A stretch of 61,177 nt of DNA from Shewanella benthica (lineage in GTDB: Bacteria; Pseudomonadota; Gammaproteobacteria; Enterobacterales; Shewanellaceae). The stretch lies in NCBI GenBank assembly GCA_023284085.1, contig JAKVHY010000035.1:1-61177 (forward strand), read 5' to 3'. Positions 7,568 to 16,402 of the stretch are shown piece after piece; the stretch's first letter is position 1, and each line of letters starts with the position of its first letter. The notes beneath the pieces were generated by a model that saw only the letters and a program-made list of their open reading frames with translations, was not told the DNA's origin and ran no database searches. The position numbers and the translations under genes are program-made.

Positions 7568-7888
7568 TTGAATTATCAACCTATGTTTGATCTATCTAAG
7601 CTAACCAAAAGAGAACTGCTCACACTAAACACTAATGTAGTTGAAAGACTAAAAGAGCTAGAGCTTCAACAAACCTCCGCAAGCATGAATGATTTTACTA
7701 TTGGCGATAAGGTCAGATTTACTCCACCAGGAGAAGAGACGGTTAAAGGTATCGTGATAAAGAAAAATAAGAAAACTATCACTGTTCTCGATGACACAAG
7801 CCATAAATGGAACGTTCCTCCGATCCACTTAGTCCGCCAAGGAACCGAAAATGTCATCGAGGCCGATTGGGAGATTATTCAGGGATAA
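7568..7888 (+). CDS. Hypothetical protein upstream of a tyrosine recombinase
   Basis: A 106-residue protein. The N-terminal half is helical and charged (LTKRELLTLNTNVVERLKEL, about 13-32). The second half holds a small beta-barrel-like segment, DFTIGDKVRFTPPGEETVKG (about 47-66) and then VIKKNKKTITVLDD, reminiscent of KOW/SH3-like nucleic-acid-binding barrels. It lies 85 bases before the FimB-like recombinase on the same strand, inside the ISNCY-like ends, so it may be an accessory factor of that recombinase. That link is inference. Confidence 0.65.
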   Translation: MNYQPMFDLSKLTKRELLTLNTNVVERLKELELQQTSASMNDFTIGDKVRFTPPGEETVKGIVIKKNKKTITVLDDTSHKWNVPPIHLVRQGTENVIEADWEIIQG

Positions 7889-7973
7889 CCTGACACTCTT
7901 TACAAAAGACGCTTTATGTAAAGAGTTGGCCTGTTCGGGTATAGTCTGCATGCGGCTTACACGACGATGAAAA

Positions 7974-8567
7974 ATGATGACCGACGGGCGAAATGTAAAG
8001 AGTGATAAAAATTTGGCGACGGATGGCCATGAGAGAAGCAAGGACTTTTTAACCGAAGATGAGATGAAGCACCTCCTGCTTGCAGCGAAGAAGGGACGAC
8101 ACGGCCCACGTGATCATCTCATTCTACTTATGATGTATCGCCATGGCTTAAGAGTCAGCGAGGCTATATCACTTAAGCGTAGCGACATTAATCTGGCCCA
8201 ATCTAGACTCTGGGTTAAACGTTTAAAAAACGGCTTATCTGTAGAGCAACCTATCGATGGAGAAGAGCTGAGAGCGATAAAACGATACTTATCCTCCCGT
8301 ACTGACATGCTGCCCTGGTTGTTCATTAGCGAACGGCAGCAAGCCCTCACACGCCAATCTATCAACTACATGATCAAAACTGCTGCTAAGCGCACTAGCT
8401 TGACCAATGTACACCCTCACATGCTTAGGCATTCATGTGGATACTATTTAGCCAACAAAGGTTATGAGCTACGCTTGATACAAGACTACCTCGGTCATAG
8501 GGATCCAAAGCATACTGTTCATTACACTCGGATCTCCAGTATCCGGTTTGAAGGTATTTGGGACTGA
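7974..8567 (+). CDS. FimB/FimE-like short tyrosine recombinase
   Basis: At 197 residues it has the length of FimB/FimE rather than full-size integrases: it lacks the arm- or core-binding N-terminal domain. Catalytic residues are visible: Arg in YRHGLRVSEA (about 54-62), HxxR in HPHMLRHSCGYYLANKG (about 143-159), the LGHRDPKHTVHYTR box with His and the nucleophilic Tyr (about 170-183). The closing FEGIWD matches the FYGIWD tail of FimB-type proteins. Such enzymes invert short promoter segments. No inverted-repeat invertible switch was recognised nearby. The stop lies one base from the convergent transposase stop. Confidence 0.9.
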   Translation: MMTDGRNVKSDKNLATDGHERSKDFLTEDEMKHLLLAAKKGRHGPRDHLILLMMYRHGLRVSEAISLKRSDINLAQSRLWVKRLKNGLSVEQPIDGEELRAIKRYLSSRTDMLPWLFISERQQALTRQSINYMIKTAAKRTSLTNVHPHMLRHSCGYYLANKGYELRLIQDYLGHRDPKHTVHYTRISSIRFEGIWD

Positions 8568-8568
8568 C

Positions 8569-9903
8569 TTAATCCCTAGAAGAGCTCGGTTTAAACTCTA
8601 CCTCAGGGAAATAAATAGGATTCATAGTTCGTCTAGGTGCCTTACGGCTCGCCATTCTCGAATTTCTATTTCTATGTGGTTCGCTTGCTCTTTCATCCTG
8701 ACTCTGCTTTGCAGCAGCTAATACTGCTCCCAATCGCTTATTGTTAACTACTTCACCTTGCTGAACAGCTCGAAGCTTATCAAAGATGCTGTATTCAAGT
8801 GATTCTCCACAATACTGGATTGAGATAGTGCCATCGGGATAATCGTAGATCATGACTTTTTTACCCACTAACCGCTTAGCCATATCTGTAGGTTCAAGGA
8901 GATAAATGACCTTATCGTACTGTAAAGTAAGCGATTGACTTAACGCTCGACTGACTTGTCTCGCGAAGATCCCTTCAAGTTCTATCCCAGTTTCTTGTAA
9001 TGGCCGATGTACATTTTTCGAATTAAAGGGGGCAATTGCAAAGCGACGATTATGATTTTCAATGTAATTAGGCAACCAGACATTGGCTTCTTCGATGGTA
9101 TTGATGCCGGCGAGCCTCATTTCTTTAATTAATCTATCTTGTAGTGTTAAGTTCGCTCGTTCAACACGTCCTTTAGCCTGAGAGCTATTGGCACAAATCA
9201 GTTCAATATTTAACTCATATAAAGCACGGCTATATTGTGTCATCTGCTTACTTGTCTTACGACTTGGACTATTGACCTTAAATACAGAATGTTTATCGCT
9301 ATAAAATGCGATTGGTTTACCATGGTTTTCAACGTACTCACGGGTTGCCTTCATATAATCAAAGGTGTTCTCTGACTCGCAAAAATAAAGAGACATAAGC
9401 TGACTTGTTGCATCGTCAATAAATACCAGAAGGCAGCATTTCTCAGAGCGTCCTTCGAACCAGTCATGGTGGGAGCCATCGATCTGGATCAGCTCACCGA
9501 CACAATCACGACGATATCGTGGTTGATAAACCTGTCCCTTTCGTCGTGTACGCGTAGTCCACTGACCATCAGCAATCATCCATTGTCGGAGAGTTTCACT
9601 CGATAGGCGTATACCGTGGAGTTCACCGAGTTTTTCACAGGCAAAGGTAGGTTTGAAATCGGCATAGTTTTCTTTAACTATTTTAAGTACATGTTCTCTA
9701 AACTCCGGAGGAAACCGTCGATTACTAGGCATATTGCGCTGTTTGGAAACCAAACCTGAGCTTCCTTCAAAGCGATAGAGGTTTACGAGCCGCTGGATAT
9801 GTCTACGAGTCAGATTTAAAAGGGAGGCTGCGGCAACTTGAGTGATCCTTTTATCGCAAACATCCTTAATCACGCCTAAACGATGAAGTTCTTTTTCGCT
9901 CAT
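8569..9903 (-). CDS. ISNCY-type transposase (IS1202/ISDol1-like)
   Basis: A transposase of 444 residues from the ATG at 9903; further upstream starts at 9915 or 9927 are possible. An N-terminal helix-turn-helix (about 1-55, MSEKELHRLGVI and AASLLNLTRRHIQRLV) precedes an integrase-type (rve) catalytic core. In the core, IQIDGSHHDWFEG carries the first Asp, VFIDDATSQLMSLYF follows, FYSDKHSVFKVN gives the second Asp, and SQAKGRVERANLTLQDRL gives the Glu. The C-terminal tail is basic. The layout fits the ISNCY/IS1202 group. It is intact, with no internal stop. Confidence 0.88.
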   Translation of the reverse strand: MSEKELHRLGVIKDVCDKRITQVAAASLLNLTRRHIQRLVNLYRFEGSSGLVSKQRNMPSNRRFPPEFREHVLKIVKENYADFKPTFACEKLGELHGIRLSSETLRQWMIADGQWTTRTRRKGQVYQPRYRRDCVGELIQIDGSHHDWFEGRSEKCCLLVFIDDATSQLMSLYFCESENTFDYMKATREYVENHGKPIAFYSDKHSVFKVNSPSRKTSKQMTQYSRALYELNIELICANSSQAKGRVERANLTLQDRLIKEMRLAGINTIEEANVWLPNYIENHNRRFAIAPFNSKNVHRPLQETGIELEGIFARQVSRALSQSLTLQYDKVIYLLEPTDMAKRLVGKKVMIYDYPDGTISIQYCGESLEYSIFDKLRAVQQGEVVNNKRLGAVLAAAKQSQDERASEPHRNRNSRMASRKAPRRTMNPIYFPEVEFKPSSSRD

Positions 9904-9993
9904 AGTAATCAACATGGCACAACTCAATACATGGAGAAATTTCCACCAAGCATATCAAAATGTGACATCTCTAAATGGCTAGAATGTGACATT

Positions 9994-10347
9994 ACTATAT
10001 TGCACCTACATGCGCGTGGCGCACAATTTCTTTTATGGTAAATACCCCCATTTTAAGCCTAATTATCTCTGCTTGTCGCTTGTCGCTTGTCAGAAAAACA
10101 AACAAAAATTGATTGAGCGCGGAGCGCAACCCTCCCGTTAACATACCAGTCAACTAGGCTGATTGTGTGTAAAGCTCTGGGGAAGCTTGCTATCCCAGCT
10201 TTTCCACATGAAGGCTTAAATATTCATTTGGGTGATTACTAAGAGAGACAAACGGAATAATTACCGTGGGACTTTTAATCTAACAAAACAGACTGAAAGC
10301 CTCTCTATACATCGATTTCTTTATTTTCTTAATGCTATGATACGACC
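9994..10347. other. Noncoding spacer with short tandem repeat and hairpins
   Basis: No gene is visible. The region contains a direct tandem GCTTGTC repeated three times (about 10073-10091), a GCGCGGAGCGC palindrome near 10119, and CTGGG/CCCAG arms around 10180-10196. The bases just before 10348 should hold the promoter of the Rpn gene. Confidence 0.5.
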
Positions 10348-11274
10348 ATGAAGAAAAATACCACGCCTACACCTCATGACGCCCTGTTTAAGCAATTCCT
10401 AACCCATCCTGAGACGGCTAGGGATTTGCTCGAAATTCATCTGCCTTCTGAGCTGCGAGAAATGTGCGACCTCTCGACGTTAAAACTTGAATCAGGGAGT
10501 TTTATTGAAGAAAGTTTACGTCCTTATTATTCAGACGTACTTTACTCACTCAAGACCTCTCAGGGTGACGGCTACGTCTATGCTTTGATTGAACATCAGA
10601 GCAAACCAGAGAAAAACATGGCGTTCAGGCTCATGCGTTACGCTATTGCGGCCATGCAACAGCACCTTGACGCAGGTCATAAACATTTGCCTTTAGTTAT
10701 CCCTTTGCAGTTCTACCATGGCAAGGTATCGCCCTATCCTTACAATATGAACTGGTTACAGGGATTTGCTAACCCAGTGATTGCCAAGCAGCTCTACACA
10801 CAAGACTTTCCGCTGGTTGATGTCACTGTGATTTCAGATGACGACATCATGCAGCATCGACGCATCGCGTTACTCGAATTAGTCCAAAAGCATATCAGGC
10901 ATCGAGATATCATGGAGTTAGTCGAACCACTAGTCACATTGCTATTAACCGATTACACTACAGATAAGCAAGTACAGTCACTGATGAGTTATCTACTCCA
11001 GGTGGGTGAAACCAACAACCTAGAGGCATTAATCACTACCCTTGCCTCATCAGTGCCTAAACATGAGGACACACTAATGACAATAGCAGAACAACTACGG
11101 CAGCAAGGACGTCAAGAGGGGATTGAGCTAGGCGAGACTAAAGGACGCCAAGAGGGACGCCAAGATACGTTAAACGAGATGGCTCGCAAAATGTTACTTA
11201 ATGGAATGGATAACCAAACAGTCATGGACGTCACCGGGCTAAGTGCAGAAGAACTCTCCCTACTTTCTCATTAG
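10348..11274 (+). CDS. Rpn family recombination-promoting nuclease / putative transposase
   Basis: A 308-residue protein of the Rpn (YhgA-like, PD-(D/E)xK) family. It opens with the signature PHDALFKQFLTHPETARDLL (about 8-27). The nuclease core is seen as YYSDVLYSL (about 59-67, catalytic Asp) and YALIEHQSKPEKNMAFRLMRY (about 77-97, E-x-Q form of the E-x-K motif). The variable C-terminal third has GRQEG repeats and ends in a helix-turn-helix-like NQTVMDVTGLSAEELSLL. Rpn proteins are DNA endonucleases that can be toxic and act in phage defence. An internal in-frame start with a good ribosome-binding site lies at 11077 and is listed separately. The gene borders the defence island. Confidence 0.93.
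   Translation: MKKNTTPTPHDALFKQFLTHPETARDLLEIHLPSELREMCDLSTLKLESGSFIEESLRPYYSDVLYSLKTSQGDGYVYALIEHQSKPEKNMAFRLMRYAIAAMQQHLDAGHKHLPLVIPLQFYHGKVSPYPYNMNWLQGFANPVIAKQLYTQDFPLVDVTVISDDDIMQHRRIALLELVQKHIRHRDIMELVEPLVTLLLTDYTTDKQVQSLMSYLLQVGETNNLEALITTLASSVPKHEDTLMTIAEQLRQQGRQEGIELGETKGRQEGRQDTLNEMARKMLLNGMDNQTVMDVTGLSAEELSLLSH
11077..11274 (+). CDS. Candidate intragenic small protein from the Rpn C-terminus (RpnS-like)
   Basis: Inside the rpn gene and in the same frame, an ATG at 11077 is preceded by GAGGA seven bases upstream. It would give a 65-residue protein starting MTIAEQLRQQGRQEGIELGE. In E. coli, Rpn genes have been reported to encode a short C-terminal protein from an internal start that inhibits the full-length nuclease. 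The position, length and ribosome-binding site here fit that arrangement. This is an inference from layout; no expression evidence is available. Confidence 0.5.
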   Translation: MTIAEQLRQQGRQEGIELGETKGRQEGRQDTLNEMARKMLLNGMDNQTVMDVTGLSAEELSLLSH

Positions 11275-11660
11275 TAGATCAACGAATGATAATGCGGGAC
11301 ATATTTAATGTTCCGTAGCAACTCCTATTCATTAACACCCCACAGAATTAGAGCACACTTGATCCATACAGCCTGATCACAAGCCTGATTACAAGTAGCC
11401 AAACTCGTTTCTGAACCGAAATGGGTTAGAGCATAGAGTCGAATTAACCGGACATTGATTAGAAAAAGTATCTTGTTTTGTTCAAAGGCCGTAATTTGCA
11501 CCGCCTTTATCTTGCAAAATACAAGATCTGACCCGGAAACTGACCTAAGCACCCTCACTTTCCATAAAATATTAAATAACTACAATCGCTTCCATCAAAA
11601 CCGTTGCAAAGAAGGCCCTACTCGTTGTCAAATAAAGCTAATATTTTTTGTCTAGGCCAA
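11275..11660. other. Spacer before the NACHT-like gene, with inverted 21-bp motif (left copy)
   Basis: No gene is convincing here. At 11514-11534 it carries a motif GCAAAATACAAGATCTGACC(C) whose inverse occurs at 16055-16075, just past the end of the giant gene, with one mismatch. Text of this type (GGGTCAGGTCTTGTATTTTGC) is often seen beside REP-associated (RAYT) transposase relics, but no such gene is present. Confidence 0.55.
11514..11534 (-). repeat. Inverted 21-bp motif flanking the NACHT-like gene, left
   Basis: GCAAAATACAAGATCTGACC plus C on the plus strand; the reverse complement matches 16055-16075 at 20 of 21 positions. The pair brackets a single gene of more than 4 kb. Confidence 0.75.
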
Positions 11661-14600
11661 ATGCTGATGTATATCGAACTAAACAGAACATTCCGTAAGT
11701 TAACTGAAAGTGATGACGATACCGGAATGGATTTCAATTGGCTTGGCCTAAGTACAGCAAAGACCACCTGGAGTGACATACTTCCAGATTACCGCACCAT
11801 CATTTTATCAGAAGCGGGCTCAGGGAAAACGGAAGAAATTAGGCACATTACTCAGCAGCTAAGAACTCAAGGTAAAACAGCTTTCTTTATTAGGCTTGAA
11901 AATATTGCTGATGACTTCGAACTAGCATTCGAAACAGAAGGAGGAGATTTTGATGAATTTGAAAAATGGATTCATTCCAATGATGAAGCATGGCTACTTC
12001 TTGATTCAATAGATGAGGCCAAATTAAGTTCACCACTCGACTTTGACAAAGCAATTAAAAGACTGGGAAAAAAGCTTAAAACATCATTTCAGCGTGTACA
12101 TATCATACTCACAGGGAGAGCATCAGCTTGGCGTCCTAAAACTGACTTAGATCTTTGCTGTAGTCGACTCCCATATAGTAAACCCAAAGAAGATCCGGAA
12201 AAGAAAGATAATACCTCTAAGCAAGAACCAATTTTTACTATTCTTGCTTTAGAAGATCTAGCTAGGAAGCAAATCGAATATTTTGCCAAAGAAAAAGGTA
12301 TCCAGAATACTACAGATTTTTTAGATGCAATTGAACGAGCTGAAGCATGGCCACATACAAAACGCCCTCAAGACTTGGCAGAGGTTGTAGGCTTTTGGCA
12401 ACAACATAATCGCATAGGTAGTCGTTTAGAGTTGATGCAAAATAGCATAACTCAAAGGTTAATAGAATCAGATGAAAACCGTGATATCATGATTCCTATA
12501 ACCGCAGAAAAAACACGTGATGGAGCAAAGTTAGTCGCTTCAGCCTCTACTTTGACTCGTAAACAGACCATCCTCGTCCCAGATAGTCAGAACAAAGCTG
12601 ATGGCTTATCCATAAATTCAGTGCTAAACGATTGGACTGCTATTGAGTGTTCAGCGCTATTATCTCGACCCATTTTCGATCAAGAAATTTATGGGACTGT
12701 ACGCTTCCATCATCGTTCGGTCCGAGAGTACCTAACTGCAGAATGGTTTGCAGACTTACTCAAAAATGAGGCGTCTCGACTACGAATAGAAGATATATTT
12801 TTTAAGAAACAATATGGAATAAATGTAGTCGTTCCTTCAATTAGGCCAATTTTGCCATGGCTAGCAATATTAGATGAGAAACTTTGCGAAAAAATATCGA
12901 ATGTAGCACCAGAAATATTTTTTGAAGGCGGTGACCCAAGTCAATTACCTCTAAAAACCCGTAATCAAGTTTTATCTAGAGTTTGTAATCAAATATCAAG
13001 TCAAGGTTCCCAACAATCATCCTCAGATTTTAATGCCATTCAAAGATTTGCAACACCTGACTTATCCGATGAAATAAGAAGATTATTCCATTTATATAGA
13101 TCTGATAATGATGTGATTTGGTTTTTAATGCGAATGATTTGGCAAGGTGAACTTGCCCCCCTATTGCCGGAAGCAATCCAAATTGCAGAGTCACCGACCA
13201 CCGAACGTTACAGCCGCACAGCAGCTTTGAGAGCTGTTTTCTCGCTCGGTTCGAGTATAGATATAAACAGTCTGCGAGATAAATACCTAAACGAATCAAA
13301 AGAGCTAAAACGAGAGATACTGGCAGAGTTCATTAATTCCTTATCAAATTCAGATATCAATATTGAATGGCTGTTTGCTTGCTTTATCAAAGTTGAAAAA
13401 ACAAACGAAAATAGAACGGATCAGCTGCAGCAGAAAGTAAGCTCATTAATCCAACGCTGTAACTTAAACCTGATAGGTCCCTTCATTGAAAAAGCATTAT
13501 TATTACTCAATGAAGCTCCACTAAGTGAACGAGAAGATGGTGAGATATCAGTAAAAAATACTTGGATACTAAAACCAGCAGCCTTTGCAGTAGAGCGTCT
13601 AGTTCTAAATAAAAACAAAGAAGCATTCAGTTCATCAACGCTATCGATACTATCTAAATACTCACCTTACGAGCGAAGATACAATCTTGACTACGGCAGT
13701 GACAATAAAAACAATTTAAAACAACTAGTTAAAAAATGGCCTGAGCTAAATATCACCCTGTTTTGGTTTTTAGTTGAAAATAAACGTAAAGAGCTTGGCG
13801 AAAGCAAAAAAGAAGCATTAGACCAATGGCGACGAGTAGGGACCTGGAACTCATTTGTTGGTTTTGTTATCGATGACTTTGAATTAGTTATTGAGTCTAT
13901 CACTGCGCGCCCACTTATCGATGACAAGCTCATCGCGCTCTCATTAGCTTTTGAGCTATATGTTCAAACTGAACGTCAGCCTGCGCAACGAAGAACGTTA
14001 AAAAAGTCAGTATATGGAAACCCAGTATTAGAAAAAAAGCTATCTAACTTTATGCGTCCGCCGAAACAAACCGAAGAACAACGCAAAAGAAATAAAAAAT
14101 ATCGCCAGCAGGAAGCTGGCTGGAAAAAACAAGATGAAAATAGGAAGTTAAAAAAAGGTACCAGGGATACTGAATGGCATGAATACTTAACTGAGAATTT
14201 TGAAAAATTACGGGACAATGGTTTTAGGGAGCCTGATAGTTTATCAACGGATCAGTTATACCTTTATGAACAACTCCACAAGCTGAATGAAAAGAATTCA
14301 AACCGCTCGGAACCTAATTGGCATATCCTTGAAACCAAGTTTGGGGAACATGTAGCACTCGCATTCCGTGATGGAGCAGTATCTTATTGGCGTAACTACT
14401 CCCCAATACTACGTTCAGAAGGTAGCCTAAATGATAACTCAAAAGTATATTTTGGACTAATAGGGTTAGCAATTGAGGCAAGTGAAACATCCTCTTGGCC
14501 ATCGATACTGCGTGACAGAGATGTAGAGATTGCATTTCGTTACGCAATGCATGAAAACGGGTTTCCATTTTGGTTTGAGAAACTGTTTTCTTCCTTTCCA

Positions 14601-15932
14601 AATTTAATAACCAAATTATCACTCAAAGAAATTAGCTATGAGTTAACCAATGAGGATATAGAAAAATCAAGTTACTACCTTTTAAGTAACATCGAACATA
14701 ATGGGAAGTGGATTTGGAATGCTTTAGCCCCCAGTTTTTGCTCAATAATTCAATCTAATGAACCAGAAAACTTGCAAAATTTAGATAACATACTCAATGT
14801 AATACAAGGTTCTGATATTAGTAGTGACGTAATTTCACAAATAGTTACAGCAAGAATAGTTACTCCAGATCATACCCGCGAAGCCTATTGGTTTGCAACT
14901 TGGACTGGAACTAACCCAAGCGAAGCAATACCCGCATTTGAAGGCTACCTTCGAACACTTTCTGATGACGCCACCAGAACGACTTGCACTATGGTCTATA
15001 TCGCGCAGCTACTCGGTACTCGTCGTAGTCGTGGCACCTACATTAGGGATGAATTCAAAACTCCAAAAAATTTAAAACACCTTTATTTGTTGATGCATCA
15101 ATACATAAAAGAAAGTGAGGATATAGATCGAGCTGATGGTGGAGTATATTCACCGGGACTAAGAGATGATGCTCAGGAAGGGAGGGACAAGCTGATAAGG
15201 CTACTAAGTGACATTCCTGGTAAAGAGACTTTTGAGACACTTCTAACTATCTCGAAACAACACCCGAATAATAACGCGCGTTCTTGGTTAGCAAGAGAGG
15301 CTCAATCTCGTGCAGAACAAGATGCTGATCTTATCCCATGGATTGCTGGCGACATTCATCAATTTCAGTATGAACAGGAGAGAAAGCCAAAAAATCATGC
15401 CGAATTATTTGAACTTGCGGTGATGCGTATAATAGATCTTAAGCATGATCTCGAAGATGGCGATAGCAGCATTGCTTCAATTCTGAAACCAATAACATTA
15501 GAAACAGAAATTAGAAAATTCATAGGGAATTGGTGTCGAGATCGTTCAAAGGGGCGATACTCTATTCCTCAAGAAGAGGAGCTAGCCGATGCTAAGCGCC
15601 CCGATTTTCGATGGCATTCAAGCGGTATAGATTGCCCTGTACCAATGGAACTAAAGCTTGCAGATAAATGGTCCGGACCAAAATTATTTGAAAGATTAGA
15701 AGTTCAATTGTGTGGCCAATATTTAAGAGATGTTCGCTCTAGTCGTGGAATTTTCTTACTGGTTAATCATGATAATCAAAAGCACTGGGAGCAACCAGTT
15801 ACCAAAGAAAGACTTAACTTTGAAAACCTTATCCACAATTTACAAAATCATTGGGATGATATATCCCATCAATTTCCAAATATTGACGAGATAAGAGTGA
15901 TAGGCATAGATTTAACCAAGCGAGCAGGTTGA
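11661..15932 (+). CDS. Giant NACHT-like STAND NTPase with C-terminal PD-(D/E)xK-like nuclease
   Basis: A protein of about 1,423 residues (ATG at 11661; ATG at 11667 also possible; the frame opens at 11604 with no good start). The N-terminal NTPase has Walker A SEAGSGKT (about 50-57), a NACHT-like Walker B WLLLDSIDEAK (about 110-120) and a sensor-like VHIILTGRAS (about 148-157). VRFHHRSVREYLTAEWFADL (near 360-380) resembles the conserved winged-helix end of NACHT modules. About 800 mostly helical, charged residues follow, without motifs I can name (a HEAT-like sensor region is plausible). Near the C-terminus KRPDFRW..VPMELKLADKW..QLCGQYL (Asp about 1315, Glu 1330, Lys 1332) fits a PD-(D/E)xK nuclease with a trailing Q-x-x-x-Q-Y helix. 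The domain logic suggests a sensor that degrades nucleic acid on phage detection. It precedes a Gabija-type pair. Confidence 0.75.
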   Translation: MLMYIELNRTFRKLTESDDDTGMDFNWLGLSTAKTTWSDILPDYRTIILSEAGSGKTEEIRHITQQLRTQGKTAFFIRLENIADDFELAFETEGGDFDEFEKWIHSNDEAWLLLDSIDEAKLSSPLDFDKAIKRLGKKLKTSFQRVHIILTGRASAWRPKTDLDLCCSRLPYSKPKEDPEKKDNTSKQEPIFTILALEDLARKQIEYFAKEKGIQNTTDFLDAIERAEAWPHTKRPQDLAEVVGFWQQHNRIGSRLELMQNSITQRLIESDENRDIMIPITAEKTRDGAKLVASASTLTRKQTILVPDSQNKADGLSINSVLNDWTAIECSALLSRPIFDQEIYGTVRFHHRSVREYLTAEWFADLLKNEASRLRIEDIFFKKQYGINVVVPSIRPILPWLAILDEKLCEKISNVAPEIFFEGGDPSQLPLKTRNQVLSRVCNQISSQGSQQSSSDFNAIQRFATPDLSDEIRRLFHLYRSDNDVIWFLMRMIWQGELAPLLPEAIQIAESPTTERYSRTAALRAVFSLGSSIDINSLRDKYLNESKELKREILAEFINSLSNSDINIEWLFACFIKVEKTNENRTDQLQQKVSSLIQRCNLNLIGPFIEKALLLLNEAPLSEREDGEISVKNTWILKPAAFAVERLVLNKNKEAFSSSTLSILSKYSPYERRYNLDYGSDNKNNLKQLVKKWPELNITLFWFLVENKRKELGESKKEALDQWRRVGTWNSFVGFVIDDFELVIESITARPLIDDKLIALSLAFELYVQTERQPAQRRTLKKSVYGNPVLEKKLSNFMRPPKQTEEQRKRNKKYRQQEAGWKKQDENRKLKKGTRDTEWHEYLTENFEKLRDNGFREPDSLSTDQLYLYEQLHKLNEKNSNRSEPNWHILETKFGEHVALAFRDGAVSYWRNYSPILRSEGSLNDNSKVYFGLIGLAIEASETSSWPSILRDRDVEIAFRYAMHENGFPFWFEKLFSSFPNLITKLSLKEISYELTNEDIEKSSYYLLSNIEHNGKWIWNALAPSFCSIIQSNEPENLQNLDNILNVIQGSDISSDVISQIVTARIVTPDHTREAYWFATWTGTNPSEAIPAFEGYLRTLSDDATRTTCTMVYIAQLLGTRRSRGTYIRDEFKTPKNLKHLYLLMHQYIKESEDIDRADGGVYSPGLRDDAQEGRDKLIRLLSDIPGKETFETLLTISKQHPNNNARSWLAREAQSRAEQDADLIPWIAGDIHQFQYEQERKPKNHAELFELAVMRIIDLKHDLEDGDSSIASILKPITLETEIRKFIGNWCRDRSKGRYSIPQEEELADAKRPDFRWHSSGIDCPVPMELKLADKWSGPKLFERLEVQLCGQYLRDVRSSRGIFLLVNHDNQKHWEQPVTKERLNFENLIHNLQNHWDDISHQFPNIDEIRVIGIDLTKRAG

Positions 15933-16054
15933 TCACCTCCACTAAAATCAAAGATATATACATTCAAGCCTGAACGCGGCAGTTGCCCTTAGAGAAACTT
16001 CATGGGGGCAGCTCTTGTTAACATTGAGCTGCTTAGGGTAAAAATAAATCTTTG

Positions 16055-16075
16055 GGGTCAGGTCTTGTATTTTGC
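16055..16075 (+). repeat. Inverted 21-bp motif flanking the NACHT-like gene, right
   Basis: GGGTCAGGTCTTGTATTTTG plus C, the inverse of 11514-11534 with a single mismatch. It lies 122 bases after the stop of the giant gene. Confidence 0.75.
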
Positions 16076-16360
16076 CTATTCATATATATGGCTAACGTAA
16101 TTGGCTGCAGACTACTCAGCCTGATGCTCTATCACGAAAAGGAGCAGAAACTTGTCGGCAGTATTCCACTTACTTACACGCCTTTGGACAAAAGTGGCTT
16201 GGTGACTTCAATCAATTGTTCATATTTACTATAAGTTAAAGGCACACACTACAGCAACCCTCACACTAACAACTTAAATTACTGTAGCGATGAAGATCGA
16301 AGAGAAACCGCAGACGTTAAACAGCTCACAGTCCTTTATGTATTGAACAAAAATCCATGT

Positions 16361-16374
16361 AAGATATATATCTT
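16361..16374. promoter_or_regulatory. Palindromic site upstream of the Gabija pair
   Basis: AAGATATATATCTT is a perfect 14-bp palindrome 29 bases before the gajA-like ATG. It could be a dimeric repressor site or simply contain a TATATAT -10 element. No cognate regulator is encoded beside it. Confidence 0.4.
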
Positions 16375-16402
16375 ATTGAAAAACCAGTGAACTGGAAGAT
16401 AC

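Larger units (their letters stand above)
7465..9993. mobile_element. ISNCY-like element with double ATGTCACA ends, enclosing a recombinase
   Basis: Each end carries two copies of AATGTCACA-like sequence spaced about 25 bases apart: 7465-7474 and 7491-7500 on the left, and inverted copies at 9960-9968 and 9985-9993 on the right. The outer ends read AATGTCACAT inward from both sides. Inside are an ISNCY-type transposase (minus strand) and, convergent to it, a 106-residue protein and a FimB-like tyrosine recombinase. The exact outer bases and any target duplication cannot be set by eye. The element boundaries are an inference from the repeats. Confidence 0.6.
15933..16402. other. Spacer between NACHT-like gene and Gabija operon, with right inverted motif and promoter region
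   Basis: No convincing gene. It contains the right copy of the inverted 21-bp motif (16055-16075), and a perfect palindrome AAGATATATATCTT (16361-16374) some 30 bases before the next start codon. A CCAGT/ACTGG inverted pair lies at 16384-16395. The palindrome may be an operator or part of the promoter of the Gabija genes. Confidence 0.5.

Noticed and set aside
16052..16234. A 60-codon plus-strand frame after the NACHT-like gene
   Set aside because: It begins inside the flanking 21-bp motif and lacks a ribosome-binding site.
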